Below, piece after piece: positions 1 through 7,498 of a stretch of DNA of 64,000 nt (positions are counted from its first letter, which is position 1; every line of letters begins with the position of its first letter). Location of the stretch: contig NZ_CP132335.1 of NCBI RefSeq assembly GCF_030758295.1, forward strand, positions 3,138,412 through 3,202,411, read 5' to 3'. The position numbers were made by a program, and so were the translations under genes. The notes under the pieces are model-generated. The model saw only the letters and a list, made by a program, of their open reading frames with translations. It was not told the origin of the DNA and did not search any database. This DNA comes from Pararhizobium sp. IMCC21322 (GTDB taxonomy: Bacteria; Pseudomonadota; Alphaproteobacteria; Rhizobiales; GCA-2746425).

Positions 1-147
1 CTGATTGACCGCATCAAGCCGCTCCTCAGACCGACCAACAATGGCAACTTTTGCGCCAGCCTTGGCAACTGCGATCGCAAGCGCGCGACCAATGCCCGAA
101 CTTGCACCTGTCACCAACGCGACTTTTCCCGACACATCCCAATTCAT
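1..147 (-). CDS. SDR family oxidoreductase, N-terminal part only
   Basis: The first 49 codons of a short-chain dehydrogenase/reductase are present; the rest lies beyond the left edge. The N-terminus shows the Rossmann cofactor motif TGASSGIG followed by an alanine-rich helix and AKVAIVGRS, as in classical NAD(P)-dependent SDRs. The ATG at 145-147 follows an AGGGAG ribosome binding site with 7-bp spacing. A perfect palindrome lies 21 bp upstream of the start. It is the leftmost gene of a catabolic cassette with a GntR-type regulator, a second dehydrogenase and a TRAP transporter, so it probably oxidises or reduces a hydroxy intermediate of the transported compound. The substrate cannot be read from the fragment. 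Confidence 0.85.
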   Translation of the reverse strand, partial: MNWDVSGKVALVTGASSGIGRALAIAVAKAGAKVAIVGRSEERLDAVNQ

Positions 148-167
148 ACAATAACTCCCTGGTTTTC

Positions 168-182
168 TGCATGTTACATGCA
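168..182. promoter_or_regulatory. Perfect palindrome upstream of the SDR gene
   Basis: TGCATGT-T-ACATGCA is a perfect inverted repeat with 7-bp arms and a 1-bp centre, between the SDR start and the end of the GntR-type regulator gene. Its GT-N-AC core fits the general GntR-family operator pattern, but it differs from the operator-like repeat at 1203-1219, so it may bind another protein. Confidence 0.45.
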
Positions 183-379
183 ACCAACCCGGTGGTACAA
201 ACCAGAAATAAGGGACGCAGTGTTGATTTGTTTGGGAAAAGTCGTCCCACTTGGGCATCTTCCCGCAAATCAACCCCGCAAATAAGTCTTCTTTTGCGGT
301 TGAGGATTTGGAGTTTCAGCTCTTCAAAGATCAGTGGGCGAGGGGAGCCACTTTATCACCTCAACCAAACTCTACGCGC

Positions 380-1120
380 CTATGCAAAGTCCTCGCGGGC
401 GACGAGCCTTTGTGCAGCTTGTTCAAATCTGTGGCGTGTGGCGCGGCGCGCAACTTCCACATCCTGGGCTTGAATGCTCTGGAGCACGGCAAAATGCTCC
501 GCCAGAATATCAGGACCAAATTCTGACGCGGCAGCATTTTTCAAAAATGCCGACCGCAGATTTGATTGAATATTGGATTCAATCATTCCCACCACGTCTT
601 CATAATAACTATTGGCAGACGCTTGTGTGATCAGTCGGTAAAACAGAAGCTCTGAATCCACCCGTTTTTCCAAGGCCTGTTCTGCACCCTGTTTGTCAGC
701 CTCGACCATTAATTGGTAAGCTTTTTCAATTGCTTCCAACTGCTCAGCTGTTCGCATTTCTGCCGCCAACGCAGATGCACCTGCCTGCACGCCGGTGCGC
801 AGTTGCAGTAACTGGACAATTTGTTTGCGAATTTCAAAACAGGCGGGGCTGATGCGAAAGGCAGAGCGATTTTCTGTTTTGGCAATAAAAGCACCGATAC
901 CACGGCGCGAATCCAACACACCGTCGTATTTCAGCAAGGAGATCGCTTCCCTGATCACAGTTCTGGCGACACCAAACCGCTCGGACAACTCGTTTTCAGA
1001 CGGTAATTTATCACCTGGCTTCAGCTGTTTGCTGTCTATCGCCTTGGAAATTGTAGCCGCCACTTCATCCGGCAGCCGACGCGGCCGTGCGATACGATCA
1101 AATTGAAGTGGACTGTTCAC
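380..1120 (-). CDS. GntR/FadR-family (FCD domain) transcriptional regulator
   Basis: A 246-residue protein with an N-terminal winged helix (residues about 10-75; LKPGDKLPSENELSERFGVA, then TVIREAISLL and a wing ending RRGIGAFI) and an alpha-helical C-terminal ligand domain of the FCD type. FCD regulators usually sense organic acids or related metabolites and repress the neighbouring catabolic genes. I chose the GTG start at 1118-1120 because AGGAG lies 10 bp upstream and because it matches the family N-terminus; the reading frame stays open to an ATG at 1216, which would add 32 atypical residues. It diverges from the dehydrogenase-TRAP operon, with a 17-bp palindrome between them, so it probably controls both sides. 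Confidence 0.9.
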   Translation of the reverse strand: MNSPLQFDRIARPRRLPDEVAATISKAIDSKQLKPGDKLPSENELSERFGVARTVIREAISLLKYDGVLDSRRGIGAFIAKTENRSAFRISPACFEIRKQIVQLLQLRTGVQAGASALAAEMRTAEQLEAIEKAYQLMVEADKQGAEQALEKRVDSELLFYRLITQASANSYYEDVVGMIESNIQSNLRSAFLKNAAASEFGPDILAEHFAVLQSIQAQDVEVARRATRHRFEQAAQRLVAREDFA

Positions 1121-1202
1121 GGGCTTGGAACTCCTAATGTGCTGCCAGATATATAGGCGGTCATAGCACGTATGAAAATATTTGTTATGAATATATGAAA
1201 AG

Positions 1203-1219
1203 CAGTTGTCAGACAACTG
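1203..1219. promoter_or_regulatory. Candidate operator of the GntR/FadR-type regulator
   Basis: CAGTTGTCAGACAACTG is a perfect palindrome (8-bp arms, 1-bp centre) between the divergent regulator (start 1120) and dehydrogenase (start 1258) genes. The TTGTC-N-GACAA core is the kind of site FadR/FCD regulators bind. Its position about 40 bp upstream of the dehydrogenase start fits repression of the operon. Confidence 0.65.
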
Positions 1220-1257
1220 ACGTTATGTTTAATGACTTACCGAACAGAGGAATGTTT

Positions 1258-2160
1258 ATGTCATCGACTCAAATTGGTTTCATCGGCCTTGGCGGCATGG
1301 GAATGGGCGTCGTAAAGAATATGGCGCAAAAGGGTCTATCCGTTACCGTGTCAGATTTGGACAGTGACAAAGTGGATCAAGCGGTCAGCCTTGGCGCCCA
1401 TAAGGGTGGCGACATTGTTGAAATCGCAGCACAAAGCGATGTGTTTGCAGTCTGTATCACAACAGCCGAGGCCGTACAGAAACTGTCCCTGGGCCCTAAT
1501 GGTGCATTGGCAAAAATGAAGCCCGGAAGCGTGTTTCTGGATCACACCACCGTATCAGCTGACCACGTCGATGCCATGTATGAAGCATGTCAGGCGCATG
1601 GAATTCTCTATGCAGAGGCGCCGATGACACGCACGCCCATTCATGCTGACCGGGGTGAAGTAAATATTCTTTTCGGAGGTGAGGAGGCTTTGCTCGAGCG
1701 TCTGCGCCCGATTTTCGACACCTATGCGGAAAACATATTCCATGTGGGCCCGGCCGGTCATGCCATCCGCCTGAAACTCATTCACAACTATATCGCATTT
1801 GCCAATGTTGCGGCCTGGTGTGAGGGCTTCGCACTCGCGGCTCATGAAGGGCTGGATATGTCCAAAGTGATCGGCATCATTTCCGCTGCAGGCGGCAAAT
1901 CAGGCATGATGGATTTGTACGGAGAGGCCACATTGAAGCGTGACTTCACCCCGCTGATGTCACTCGCAAATGCTCAAAAAGACGTGCGTTATTACGCCGA
2001 ATGGCTTGAGCGCGCAGGGCTGCCCGGTTTCATGGCTCAATCAGTCCACCAGACCTATGCGCTGGCTTCCATCATGGGGCACGCGGATGAAAGCTGCACG
2101 GCAGTGATCAAAGCCTACGAAGACCTGACGGGTGTTGAAGCCCGACTGGAAGAGGATTAA
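1258..2160 (+). CDS. NAD(P)-dependent dehydrogenase, 3-hydroxyisobutyrate dehydrogenase family
   Basis: A 300-residue beta-hydroxyacid dehydrogenase. The N-terminal Rossmann motif is GFIGLGGMG (residues 7-15), the substrate motif is DHTTVS, and the G-x3-K-type catalytic segment reads RLKLIHNYI, with the conserved Lys and Asn. The family reduces or oxidises short beta-hydroxy acids and semialdehydes (3-hydroxyisobutyrate, tartronate semialdehyde, sulfolactaldehyde and others). The ATG at 1258 is preferred over 1252 because GAGGA is 7 bp upstream of it. It is the first gene of a rightward operon with a TRAP transporter and a NIPSNAP gene, so a step in catabolism of the imported acid is likely. 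The exact substrate is not visible. Confidence 0.9.
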   Translation: MSSTQIGFIGLGGMGMGVVKNMAQKGLSVTVSDLDSDKVDQAVSLGAHKGGDIVEIAAQSDVFAVCITTAEAVQKLSLGPNGALAKMKPGSVFLDHTTVSADHVDAMYEACQAHGILYAEAPMTRTPIHADRGEVNILFGGEEALLERLRPIFDTYAENIFHVGPAGHAIRLKLIHNYIAFANVAAWCEGFALAAHEGLDMSKVIGIISAAGGKSGMMDLYGEATLKRDFTPLMSLANAQKDVRYYAEWLERAGLPGFMAQSVHQTYALASIMGHADESCTAVIKAYEDLTGVEARLEED

Positions 2161-2218
2161 GTCCCGCCACCAAATGGCGGCACTCAATTAATGCAACAAC
2201 ATCTTGGGAGGAAAACAG

Positions 2219-3190
2219 ATGTTTCTAAAAGCAATTATCAGCGGTGTAGCTCTGGCTGCGCTCACAACCGGCGCCATGGGAGCAGATGTCACACTACGAC
2301 TCGCGCATTTTGCGGCGGAAACCCATCCCGGTCACATAGCGGCACTGCAATTTGCAAAGAATGTCGATGAGCGGACAAATGGCAGCGTAACCATAGAGCT
2401 GTTTCCCGCGAACCAACTTGGCTCGCCTCCCGAGCAATTGGAACAAACCATTCTGGGGGCGGTGGATATGAACCTGCCAACCCATGGCGGTTTGGATAAA
2501 TATGAGCGTGCCTTCGGGACGGTCATGACCCCCTTCGCCTTTTCCAGCTACGAAAACGCCCACGAAATACTGGACGGCCCGTTCACAGACTGGACGGCAC
2601 CATTGCTGGAAGCTCAGGGCCTCGTCATGCTGTCCCATTGGGAATACGGCTTCCGCAACATCACCAATTCACAACGGCCTATCAACTCACCTGATGATGT
2701 GAAGGGTCTGAAACTGCGCACACCGCCTGAGCTGCAGATTGTTGCCGCCATGGAAGGGCTAGGGGCATCCACCACGCAGATTGCTTTTCCTGAATTGCCC
2801 AATGCGTTGAACCAGAGCGTCGTTGACGGACAGGAAAATCCCATTGGTGTCATCTATCATTACAAACTCAACGAGTTTCAGGAGCATCTTGCTCTGACCC
2901 GCCACGTCTACAATTCCATGATCCATGTTGTGAACAAAGACGTCTGGGACGGCCTGACCGAGGAACAACAGACCATCCTGCGCGAAGAAAGCGCCAATGC
3001 CGCAAAGACCATGCGCGAGGCCGTTCAAAAGCAGGAAGCAGAAGAACTGGCCGGGTTGAAAGAGCGCGGTATGAAAATCACCGAGCCGGATCTGGCGCCA
3101 TTTGCAGCATTGATGGAACCTGCCCGCAAACGGGTGGCGGAATATAGCGGTGCTGATAATATGGAGAAGTTTTTAGGCTTCTTGAAGTAA
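2219..3190 (+). CDS. TRAP transporter solute-binding protein (DctP family)
   Basis: A 323-residue periplasmic binding protein. The signal peptide runs from the ATG to about residue 21 (cleavage near AMGA-D), after which mature sequence starts VTLRLAHFAAETHPG, the usual DctP opening. The conserved LKLRTPP segment carries the Arg that normally grips the substrate carboxylate. GGAGG lies 7 bp before the start. A strong stem-loop follows the stop codon and the membrane genes come next. It captures a carboxylated solute and hands it to the DctM/DctQ permease; the solute is unknown. Confidence 0.93.
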   Translation: MFLKAIISGVALAALTTGAMGADVTLRLAHFAAETHPGHIAALQFAKNVDERTNGSVTIELFPANQLGSPPEQLEQTILGAVDMNLPTHGGLDKYERAFGTVMTPFAFSSYENAHEILDGPFTDWTAPLLEAQGLVMLSHWEYGFRNITNSQRPINSPDDVKGLKLRTPPELQIVAAMEGLGASTTQIAFPELPNALNQSVVDGQENPIGVIYHYKLNEFQEHLALTRHVYNSMIHVVNKDVWDGLTEEQQTILREESANAAKTMREAVQKQEAEELAGLKERGMKITEPDLAPFAALMEPARKRVAEYSGADNMEKFLGFLK

Positions 3191-3197
3191 CAATTCT

Positions 3198-3237
3198 CGG
3201 TGCCAGCAAAGTGTTTATTCAACAACAGCTGGCACCG
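3198..3237 (+). other. Stem-loop between the TRAP binding-protein and permease genes
   Basis: CGGTGCCAGC at 3198-3207 pairs perfectly with GCTGGCACCG at 3228-3237 (10-bp stem, 20-nt loop). There is no T-run, so it looks like an intercistronic stabilising or partly attenuating hairpin that would favour expression of the binding protein over the permease. Confidence 0.6.
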
Positions 3238-3311
3238 CTGTTGACGTCTCAACCACTCCTGCCTCTCTCTGGGCAAGACCCTGTTGTCCAGCATTCAGAG
3301 CCCAATCCGCC

Positions 3312-4598
3312 ATGACCACATTTCTTATTCTCGGTGTTTTGATCCTGTTGATCGTCATAGGCGTGCCGGTTTCGGCAGCCCTCGGTCTGACAGCGGTTGG
3401 ATTTTACATATTTCTGGGTGATTTCAACATTCTGGCGATGTTGCCTCAGCGAATGTATTCAGCAACGACCGGCTTCACCTTGTTAGCCATTCCGTTTTTC
3501 ATTCTGGCTGGCAATCTCATGAACACCGGCGGTATTACCCACCGCATTTTCAACTTCGCTGACGCAGTGGTGGGCCATATTCGCGGTGGCCTGGGCCAGG
3601 TCAACGTCCTTGCTTCACTGTTCTTTTCCGGCATGTCCGGCGCAGCCGTTGCCGACGCTGCAGGGCTGGGGCAGGTGGAGCTGAAAGCCATGAAAGATCG
3701 TGGCTATGACCCAGATTTTTCAGCCGCGATCACCGCTGCATCATCGACCATCGGTCCCGTGTTCCCTCCCTCCATTCCGTTTGTGCTGTACTCGTCGATA
3801 ACGGGCGTTTCGGTTTCAAAACTGTTTCTTGCTGGCGTCGTCCCGGGCCTGCTGATGGCTGTTGCCTTGATGGGCTCTGTTTATGTGGTCGCGCTGAGGC
3901 ATAAAATGCCGCGACGTGATCATATTGACTGGCCTGCAATCTGGCGCACTTTTCTGGATGCCGGACTGTCCATGGTCACGCCTTTGATCATCATTGCTGG
4001 TATTTTTGGCGGAATTTTCACCCCGACCGAAGCAGGGGTTGCGGCATCTGCCTATGCGCTTTTCCTGTCGATGGTCGTCTATCGCGAAGTAAAGCTAGGC
4101 GATCTGCCAAAAGTGCTCTGGGATACTTTGCTGCATACCATTCGGGTCATGTTTGTGATCGCCGCCGCCGGTTTCTTCGGCTGGCTTCTGGTGCATCAGC
4201 GGGTGCCAAATCAACTCGTTGAAGCCATGCTCACATTTTCGGACAATCCAGCAATCATCATGGCCATCATTGTATTGATTCTGTTGATACTGGGCATGTT
4301 TCTGGAGGGGATCGCCGTCATCGTCCTCACCGTCCCATTGTTCCTGCCGGTGGTCACACACATCGGTGTCGATCCGGTTCAGTTTGGCGTTATCATGATC
4401 ATGTGTTCTATGGTTGGCCTTCTGACACCGCCTGTCGGCATGGTGCTTTTTGCAGTATCCTCAATTGCCAATTTAACAGTCGGACGATTGTCAAAGGCAC
4501 TCATGCCATACCTTCTGGGAATTGTGCTTGTTCTGCTGGTCGTCATCGTCTTTCCGCCCGTTTCAACCTGGTTGCCGGAATTGGTGATGGGTCGATGA
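3312..4598 (+). CDS. TRAP transporter large permease (DctM family)
   Basis: A 428-residue, very hydrophobic inner-membrane protein with about 12 membrane segments, of normal length for DctM. Family sequences such as GVPVSAALGLTAVGFY near the N-terminus, FFSGMSGAAVADAAGLG near residue 100 and the MVGLLTPPVGMVLF segment near residue 370 are clear. It forms the Na+-coupled translocation subunit. The gene comes before the small-permease gene, the reverse of the usual P-Q-M order, and overlaps it by 4 bp (ATGA), so translation is coupled. Confidence 0.93.
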   Translation: MTTFLILGVLILLIVIGVPVSAALGLTAVGFYIFLGDFNILAMLPQRMYSATTGFTLLAIPFFILAGNLMNTGGITHRIFNFADAVVGHIRGGLGQVNVLASLFFSGMSGAAVADAAGLGQVELKAMKDRGYDPDFSAAITAASSTIGPVFPPSIPFVLYSSITGVSVSKLFLAGVVPGLLMAVALMGSVYVVALRHKMPRRDHIDWPAIWRTFLDAGLSMVTPLIIIAGIFGGIFTPTEAGVAASAYALFLSMVVYREVKLGDLPKVLWDTLLHTIRVMFVIAAAGFFGWLLVHQRVPNQLVEAMLTFSDNPAIIMAIIVLILLILGMFLEGIAVIVLTVPLFLPVVTHIGVDPVQFGVIMIMCSMVGLLTPPVGMVLFAVSSIANLTVGRLSKALMPYLLGIVLVLLVVIVFPPVSTWLPELVMGR

Positions 4599-5083
4599 AT
4601 TTACAGCGCTTTGATGCATTCTTAGGCAAGCTCCTACGCGGTATTTCCATAGCCTGCTTTATTGCACTGTTCTTTCTGCTGTTTATCAATGTCATTGCGC
4701 GTACATTTCAGCTGGCTGGCTTTGCTTGGTTCGACGAAATCGTGCAGGGGCTGTTTGCATGGATGGTTTTTTCGGGTGCTGCAGCACTTTGGCGCGAACG
4801 GGAACACTTCGCTGTGGACTGGCTGGAAGTCACATTGGGCCAATCTCAATACGCAATAATGCTGCGCGGACTGATCAGCCTGTTGTGCCTTTGCTTTCTG
4901 CTTGCCATGACCGTTTACGGCTATGATTTATTCCTAAGGAGCAGGGCGCTGACTCCCATTTTACAACTGCCAACGTCACTGTTTTACAGTGTCATCCCGC
5001 TCTCAGGCCTTGTAATGGTCCTCTACACTTTGCGCGATATCAACGTCGCGTTCACTGACCTGCTGTCCCACAAAAGGAAATAA
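4595..5083 (+). CDS. TRAP transporter small permease (DctQ family)
   Basis: A 162-residue protein with four predicted membrane segments. The WFDEIVQGLFAWMVFSGAAALWRER stretch (residues about 47-70) is the conserved DctQ region. The ATG overlaps the dctM stop codon (ATGA). A much longer open frame begins upstream inside dctM, but the overlap start gives the normal family length. It partners the large permease in a tripartite transporter. Confidence 0.9.
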   Translation: MNLQRFDAFLGKLLRGISIACFIALFFLLFINVIARTFQLAGFAWFDEIVQGLFAWMVFSGAAALWREREHFAVDWLEVTLGQSQYAIMLRGLISLLCLCFLLAMTVYGYDLFLRSRALTPILQLPTSLFYSVIPLSGLVMVLYTLRDINVAFTDLLSHKRK

Positions 5084-5087
5084 GACC

Positions 5088-5414
5088 ATGATCTATGATA
5101 TGCGCACCTATGTCTGTCGCCCCGGCACAATCAAAAAGCACATGAAGCTGTATGAAGATCATGGCTGGGAAGCGCAAAGTCGCCATTTGGGATATCCCGC
5201 GATCTATGGCGCTGTCGAAACCGGCGACGTCAATTCTTACGTCCATATCTGGGTTTATGAGGATGCCGCAGACCGCACCGCCAAACGCGCTGCAATGGCC
5301 ACTGATCCGGATTGGCTGAACTATCTGAAACTCAGTGCAGAGGCTGGAAATCTGGTGAGCCAGAGCAACACCATTTTGACACCCGCAGCCTTCTTCGATC
5401 CAAGCAAACGCTGA
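5088..5414 (+). CDS. NIPSNAP family protein
   Basis: A 108-residue single NIPSNAP domain (dimeric alpha/beta-barrel fold). It opens IYDMRTYVCRPGTIKKHMKLYE and contains the typical HIWVYEDAADRTAKRAAM helix. It starts 4 bp after the small-permease stop codon, so it is the last gene of the TRAP operon. Bacterial NIPSNAP proteins often lie in catabolic operons but their biochemical role is not settled. Binding or conversion of an intermediate is possible. A stem-loop follows. Confidence 0.88.
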   Translation: MIYDMRTYVCRPGTIKKHMKLYEDHGWEAQSRHLGYPAIYGAVETGDVNSYVHIWVYEDAADRTAKRAAMATDPDWLNYLKLSAEAGNLVSQSNTILTPAAFFDPSKR

Positions 5415-5432
5415 TACTGAATTTTGGTGATG

Positions 5433-5460
5433 GATGTGGGGTCTAAATACGCCCCACATC
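5433..5460 (+). terminator. Likely terminator of the TRAP/NIPSNAP operon
   Basis: GATGTGGGG at 5433-5441 pairs with CCCCACATC at 5452-5460 (9-bp perfect stem, 10-nt loop), 18 bp after the NIPSNAP stop. No T-run follows, so termination strength is uncertain. Confidence 0.55.
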
Positions 5461-5538
5461 AAATCTGAAGTCCTGTCAGAACGCACTATACAAAGCATCT
5501 GACAGCACAACGTTCCAAACAGATCAAAGAGCAGGCGC

Positions 5539-5823
5539 TGTTCTATCTGCCGCGGATGCGGAGCTCTTGGTCGTATTTCGACCCTGAAAAACTCACCATT
5601 TCCGGCTCTACCGACACATATATGCGGGGTGACAAAAATAATTGAGTTTCATCGGTGCAAGACCTGTGGTGTCCTCACACATTGGAACCACACAGGCGAG
5701 GGCCCAAGCGGGGGCACATGCGAAGGCAGAGGGAACATCGGTGTGAACATGCAGAATATGGAGCTATCCCAGCTCGCAGGCATTCCGGAACATGATGGGC
5801 ATGCAGACGCAACAGATCGTTGA
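5539..5823 (+). pseudogene. Frameshifted, N-terminally truncated GFA-family (glutathione-dependent formaldehyde-activating-like) gene
   Basis: Three successive frames together give a GFA/CENP-V domain. From 5539 one frame reads CSICRGCGAL. After a one-base loss near 5567 the next reads WSYFDPEKLTISGS, TDTYMRGDK. After a one-base gain near 5637 the third reads IIEFHRCKTCGVLTHW and continues to a stop at 5821-5823. The zinc-site cysteines (CSIC and CKTC) are recognisable. The N-terminal CHCG segment that should precede them is not found upstream. Intact members are about 120-140 residues and act on S-(hydroxymethyl)glutathione or related thiols. The gene is broken and almost certainly non-functional, unless the two shifts are sequencing errors. 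Confidence 0.8.
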
Positions 5824-5922
5824 GGAAAGATAGCATCGGACATGTCTCGAATTTCTTCAAACACAGGCCTTTTTTATGATGGCAATACGGACGCTGCTGC
5901 CGTCAGCTCCAACCCAAAATGA

Positions 5923-6432
5923 TCACGCAAAGCGGTAGGAATAAACGTTGTTCAAGTAGGCCTGATCTTCGATGCGAAAGTGGGTCTCTCCGACATGTTC
6001 AAAACCTTGCGCGAGATAAAACGCAATTGCTGGCGTGTTCTCAGCGTTGGTCGCAAGCCAAACAGACTCATCCCCGTTTGTACGGCAATGCTGGAGCGCT
6101 GCATTTAACAATCGCTTTCCAACCCCTTTGCCATGATGACGCGGCTGCACATAGAAGGTAGATATTTCGACGTTTGAACACCCCGGGACGGGCGCCGGGT
6201 TCCCGCAAGACAAGCGTATAAAGCCGTCAATACCTTCGTCATTTTCAGACACAAGAATGAACTCATTGGGATCAGATATCAGCGCCTCAGCCTTGGATGC
6301 GGTGAATTCCTCCAACACATAGTCCGCAAACAAAGCGTTGATGCCGCGCTTTAGATAGGTGCCTATCCAAACCTCAATCGACAGGGCGGCAATGCTTGAG
6401 GCATCTGATTTGTGAGCGGTTCTAAGTGTCAT
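5923..6432 (-). CDS. GNAT family N-acetyltransferase
   Basis: A 169-residue protein with the GNAT fold. The acetyl-CoA-binding motif A is visible as STFYVQPRHHGKGVGKRLLN (about residues 91-110), followed by ATNAENTPAIAFYLAQGFE, a classic motif B. The ATG at 6430-6432 gives the usual opening MTLRTAHKSDASSIAAL; the frame could begin 12 codons earlier at 6468, but neither has a strong ribosome binding site. The acceptor substrate is unknown. It stands alone between the GFA pseudogene and the dif-like site. Confidence 0.88.
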   Translation of the reverse strand: MTLRTAHKSDASSIAALSIEVWIGTYLKRGINALFADYVLEEFTASKAEALISDPNEFILVSENDEGIDGFIRLSCGNPAPVPGCSNVEISTFYVQPRHHGKGVGKRLLNAALQHCRTNGDESVWLATNAENTPAIAFYLAQGFEHVGETHFRIEDQAYLNNVYSYRFA

Positions 6433-6675
6433 AGCTGTAAGGTTTTCTTTCTCAGATGAGAGTCGCATAGCATGAGTGACGGCAAATTGGATGCGAACCA
6501 GTCACATGTCCCAGCGAAGTAGCATCACTCCGAAAATGACCAAGCCGCCGGATCATTCGATGGCTGCTTTCTGGAGGAGGGGAAAGCAGTGCACCAAGCT
6601 CCATCCGTTATGAGCAATGCATATGTAGGCGCATGTAGGGGGTGCCACCATAACACAGTGGGACACCACACCCAA

Positions 6676-6703
6676 TTATCGCATAAGATATATTATGGAA
6701 TAA
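6676..6703. other. dif: Putative XerCD dif site (chromosome dimer resolution)
   Basis: Left arm TTATCGCATAA (6676-6686), 6-bp centre GATATA (6687-6692) and right arm TTATGGAATAA (6693-6703) have the 11-6-11 layout of dif. The core CGCATAA-N2-TATATTATG matches the Escherichia coli dif core exactly at the defined positions, and the whole 28 bp agrees at 18 positions. It abuts the stop codon of the MBL gene. Genes on both flanks mostly point towards it, as expected near a replication terminus. A relict XerCD attachment site is the alternative. Confidence 0.75.
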
Positions 6704-7498
6704 TTATATGTCACAAAACCAGCCATCATAGGCGGGTTCCACGTATTCCGGGGTTTCCTGACGCACTGTCTCATAATCGAGATCGATGTGCATATGGGTC
6801 AATACAGCCTGCTTGGGGCCAATCTGTTCGATAGCCTCAAGCGCCTCGCGCAGTGAGAAATGACTGGGATGCGGATCGTAGCGCAGCGCGTCGACAATCC
6901 AGTGAGACAGTCCGGATAGCAGCGCGGCGCTCTCTGACGGCAATGCGCTGATGTCAGATGAATAAGCCAAGTCACCAATTCGAAAACCGAATGAGAGAAT
7001 GTCACCATGTATCTGTTTAAACGGTAGAATGTCGATGATGCCGCCAGGACCATCAATGGACAGCGTCTCGCCATGTGCAATTTCATGCGCCACAAGAATG
7101 GGTGGATAAGACGAGCCTGTCGGCGTATTGAAGCAATAGTCAAATCCAGCATGCAGCCGATCCAGCGTCACGCGATCAGCATAGATATGGACGCGCTGGC
7201 GTCGGTTGATTACGAATGCGCGCAAATCATCAATGCCGTGGACGTGATCGGCATGCGCGTGCGTGTACAGCACCGCATCAGCCCAATCGATATTTTGCGA
7301 CAGGCATTGTTCGCGAAAATCCGGACCCGTGTCGATGATGATGCGCGTCACGCCATCTTTGCTGCGTTTCTCCACAAGCAGACTACAGCGCCGCCGGCGG
7401 TTCTTTGGATTGTCCGGATCACATGCACCCCATTCATTTCCAATGCGTGGCACGCCGGGCGATGATCCGCTGCCCAGAATGGTAAAGCGCAGGCTCAT
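6704..7498 (-). CDS. MBL-fold metal-dependent hydrolase (PhnP-like)
   Basis: A 264-residue metallo-beta-lactamase-fold protein. The metal motif HxHxDH is seen as THAHADHVHGIDD (His80, His82, Asp84, His85). An upstream ITDTGPD-type segment (IIIDTGPDFR) and the C-terminal LTHMHID add further ligands. The N-terminal GSGSSPGVPRIG is typical of PhnP-like phosphodiesterases. The ATG overlaps the tatD stop by 4 bp, so it is translationally coupled to tatD in a metG-tatD-MBL operon. Its substrate is probably a cyclic phosphodiester but is not established here. Confidence 0.88.
   Translation of the reverse strand: MSLRFTILGSGSSPGVPRIGNEWGACDPDNPKNRRRRCSLLVEKRSKDGVTRIIIDTGPDFREQCLSQNIDWADAVLYTHAHADHVHGIDDLRAFVINRRQRVHIYADRVTLDRLHAGFDYCFNTPTGSSYPPILVAHEIAHGETLSIDGPGGIIDILPFKQIHGDILSFGFRIGDLAYSSDISALPSESAALLSGLSHWIVDALRYDPHPSHFSLREALEAIEQIGPKQAVLTHMHIDLDYETVRQETPEYVEPAYDGWFCDI

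Noticed and set aside
5052-5510. 152-codon leftward open frame
   Set aside because: It is antisense to the NIPSNAP gene and to the terminator hairpin.
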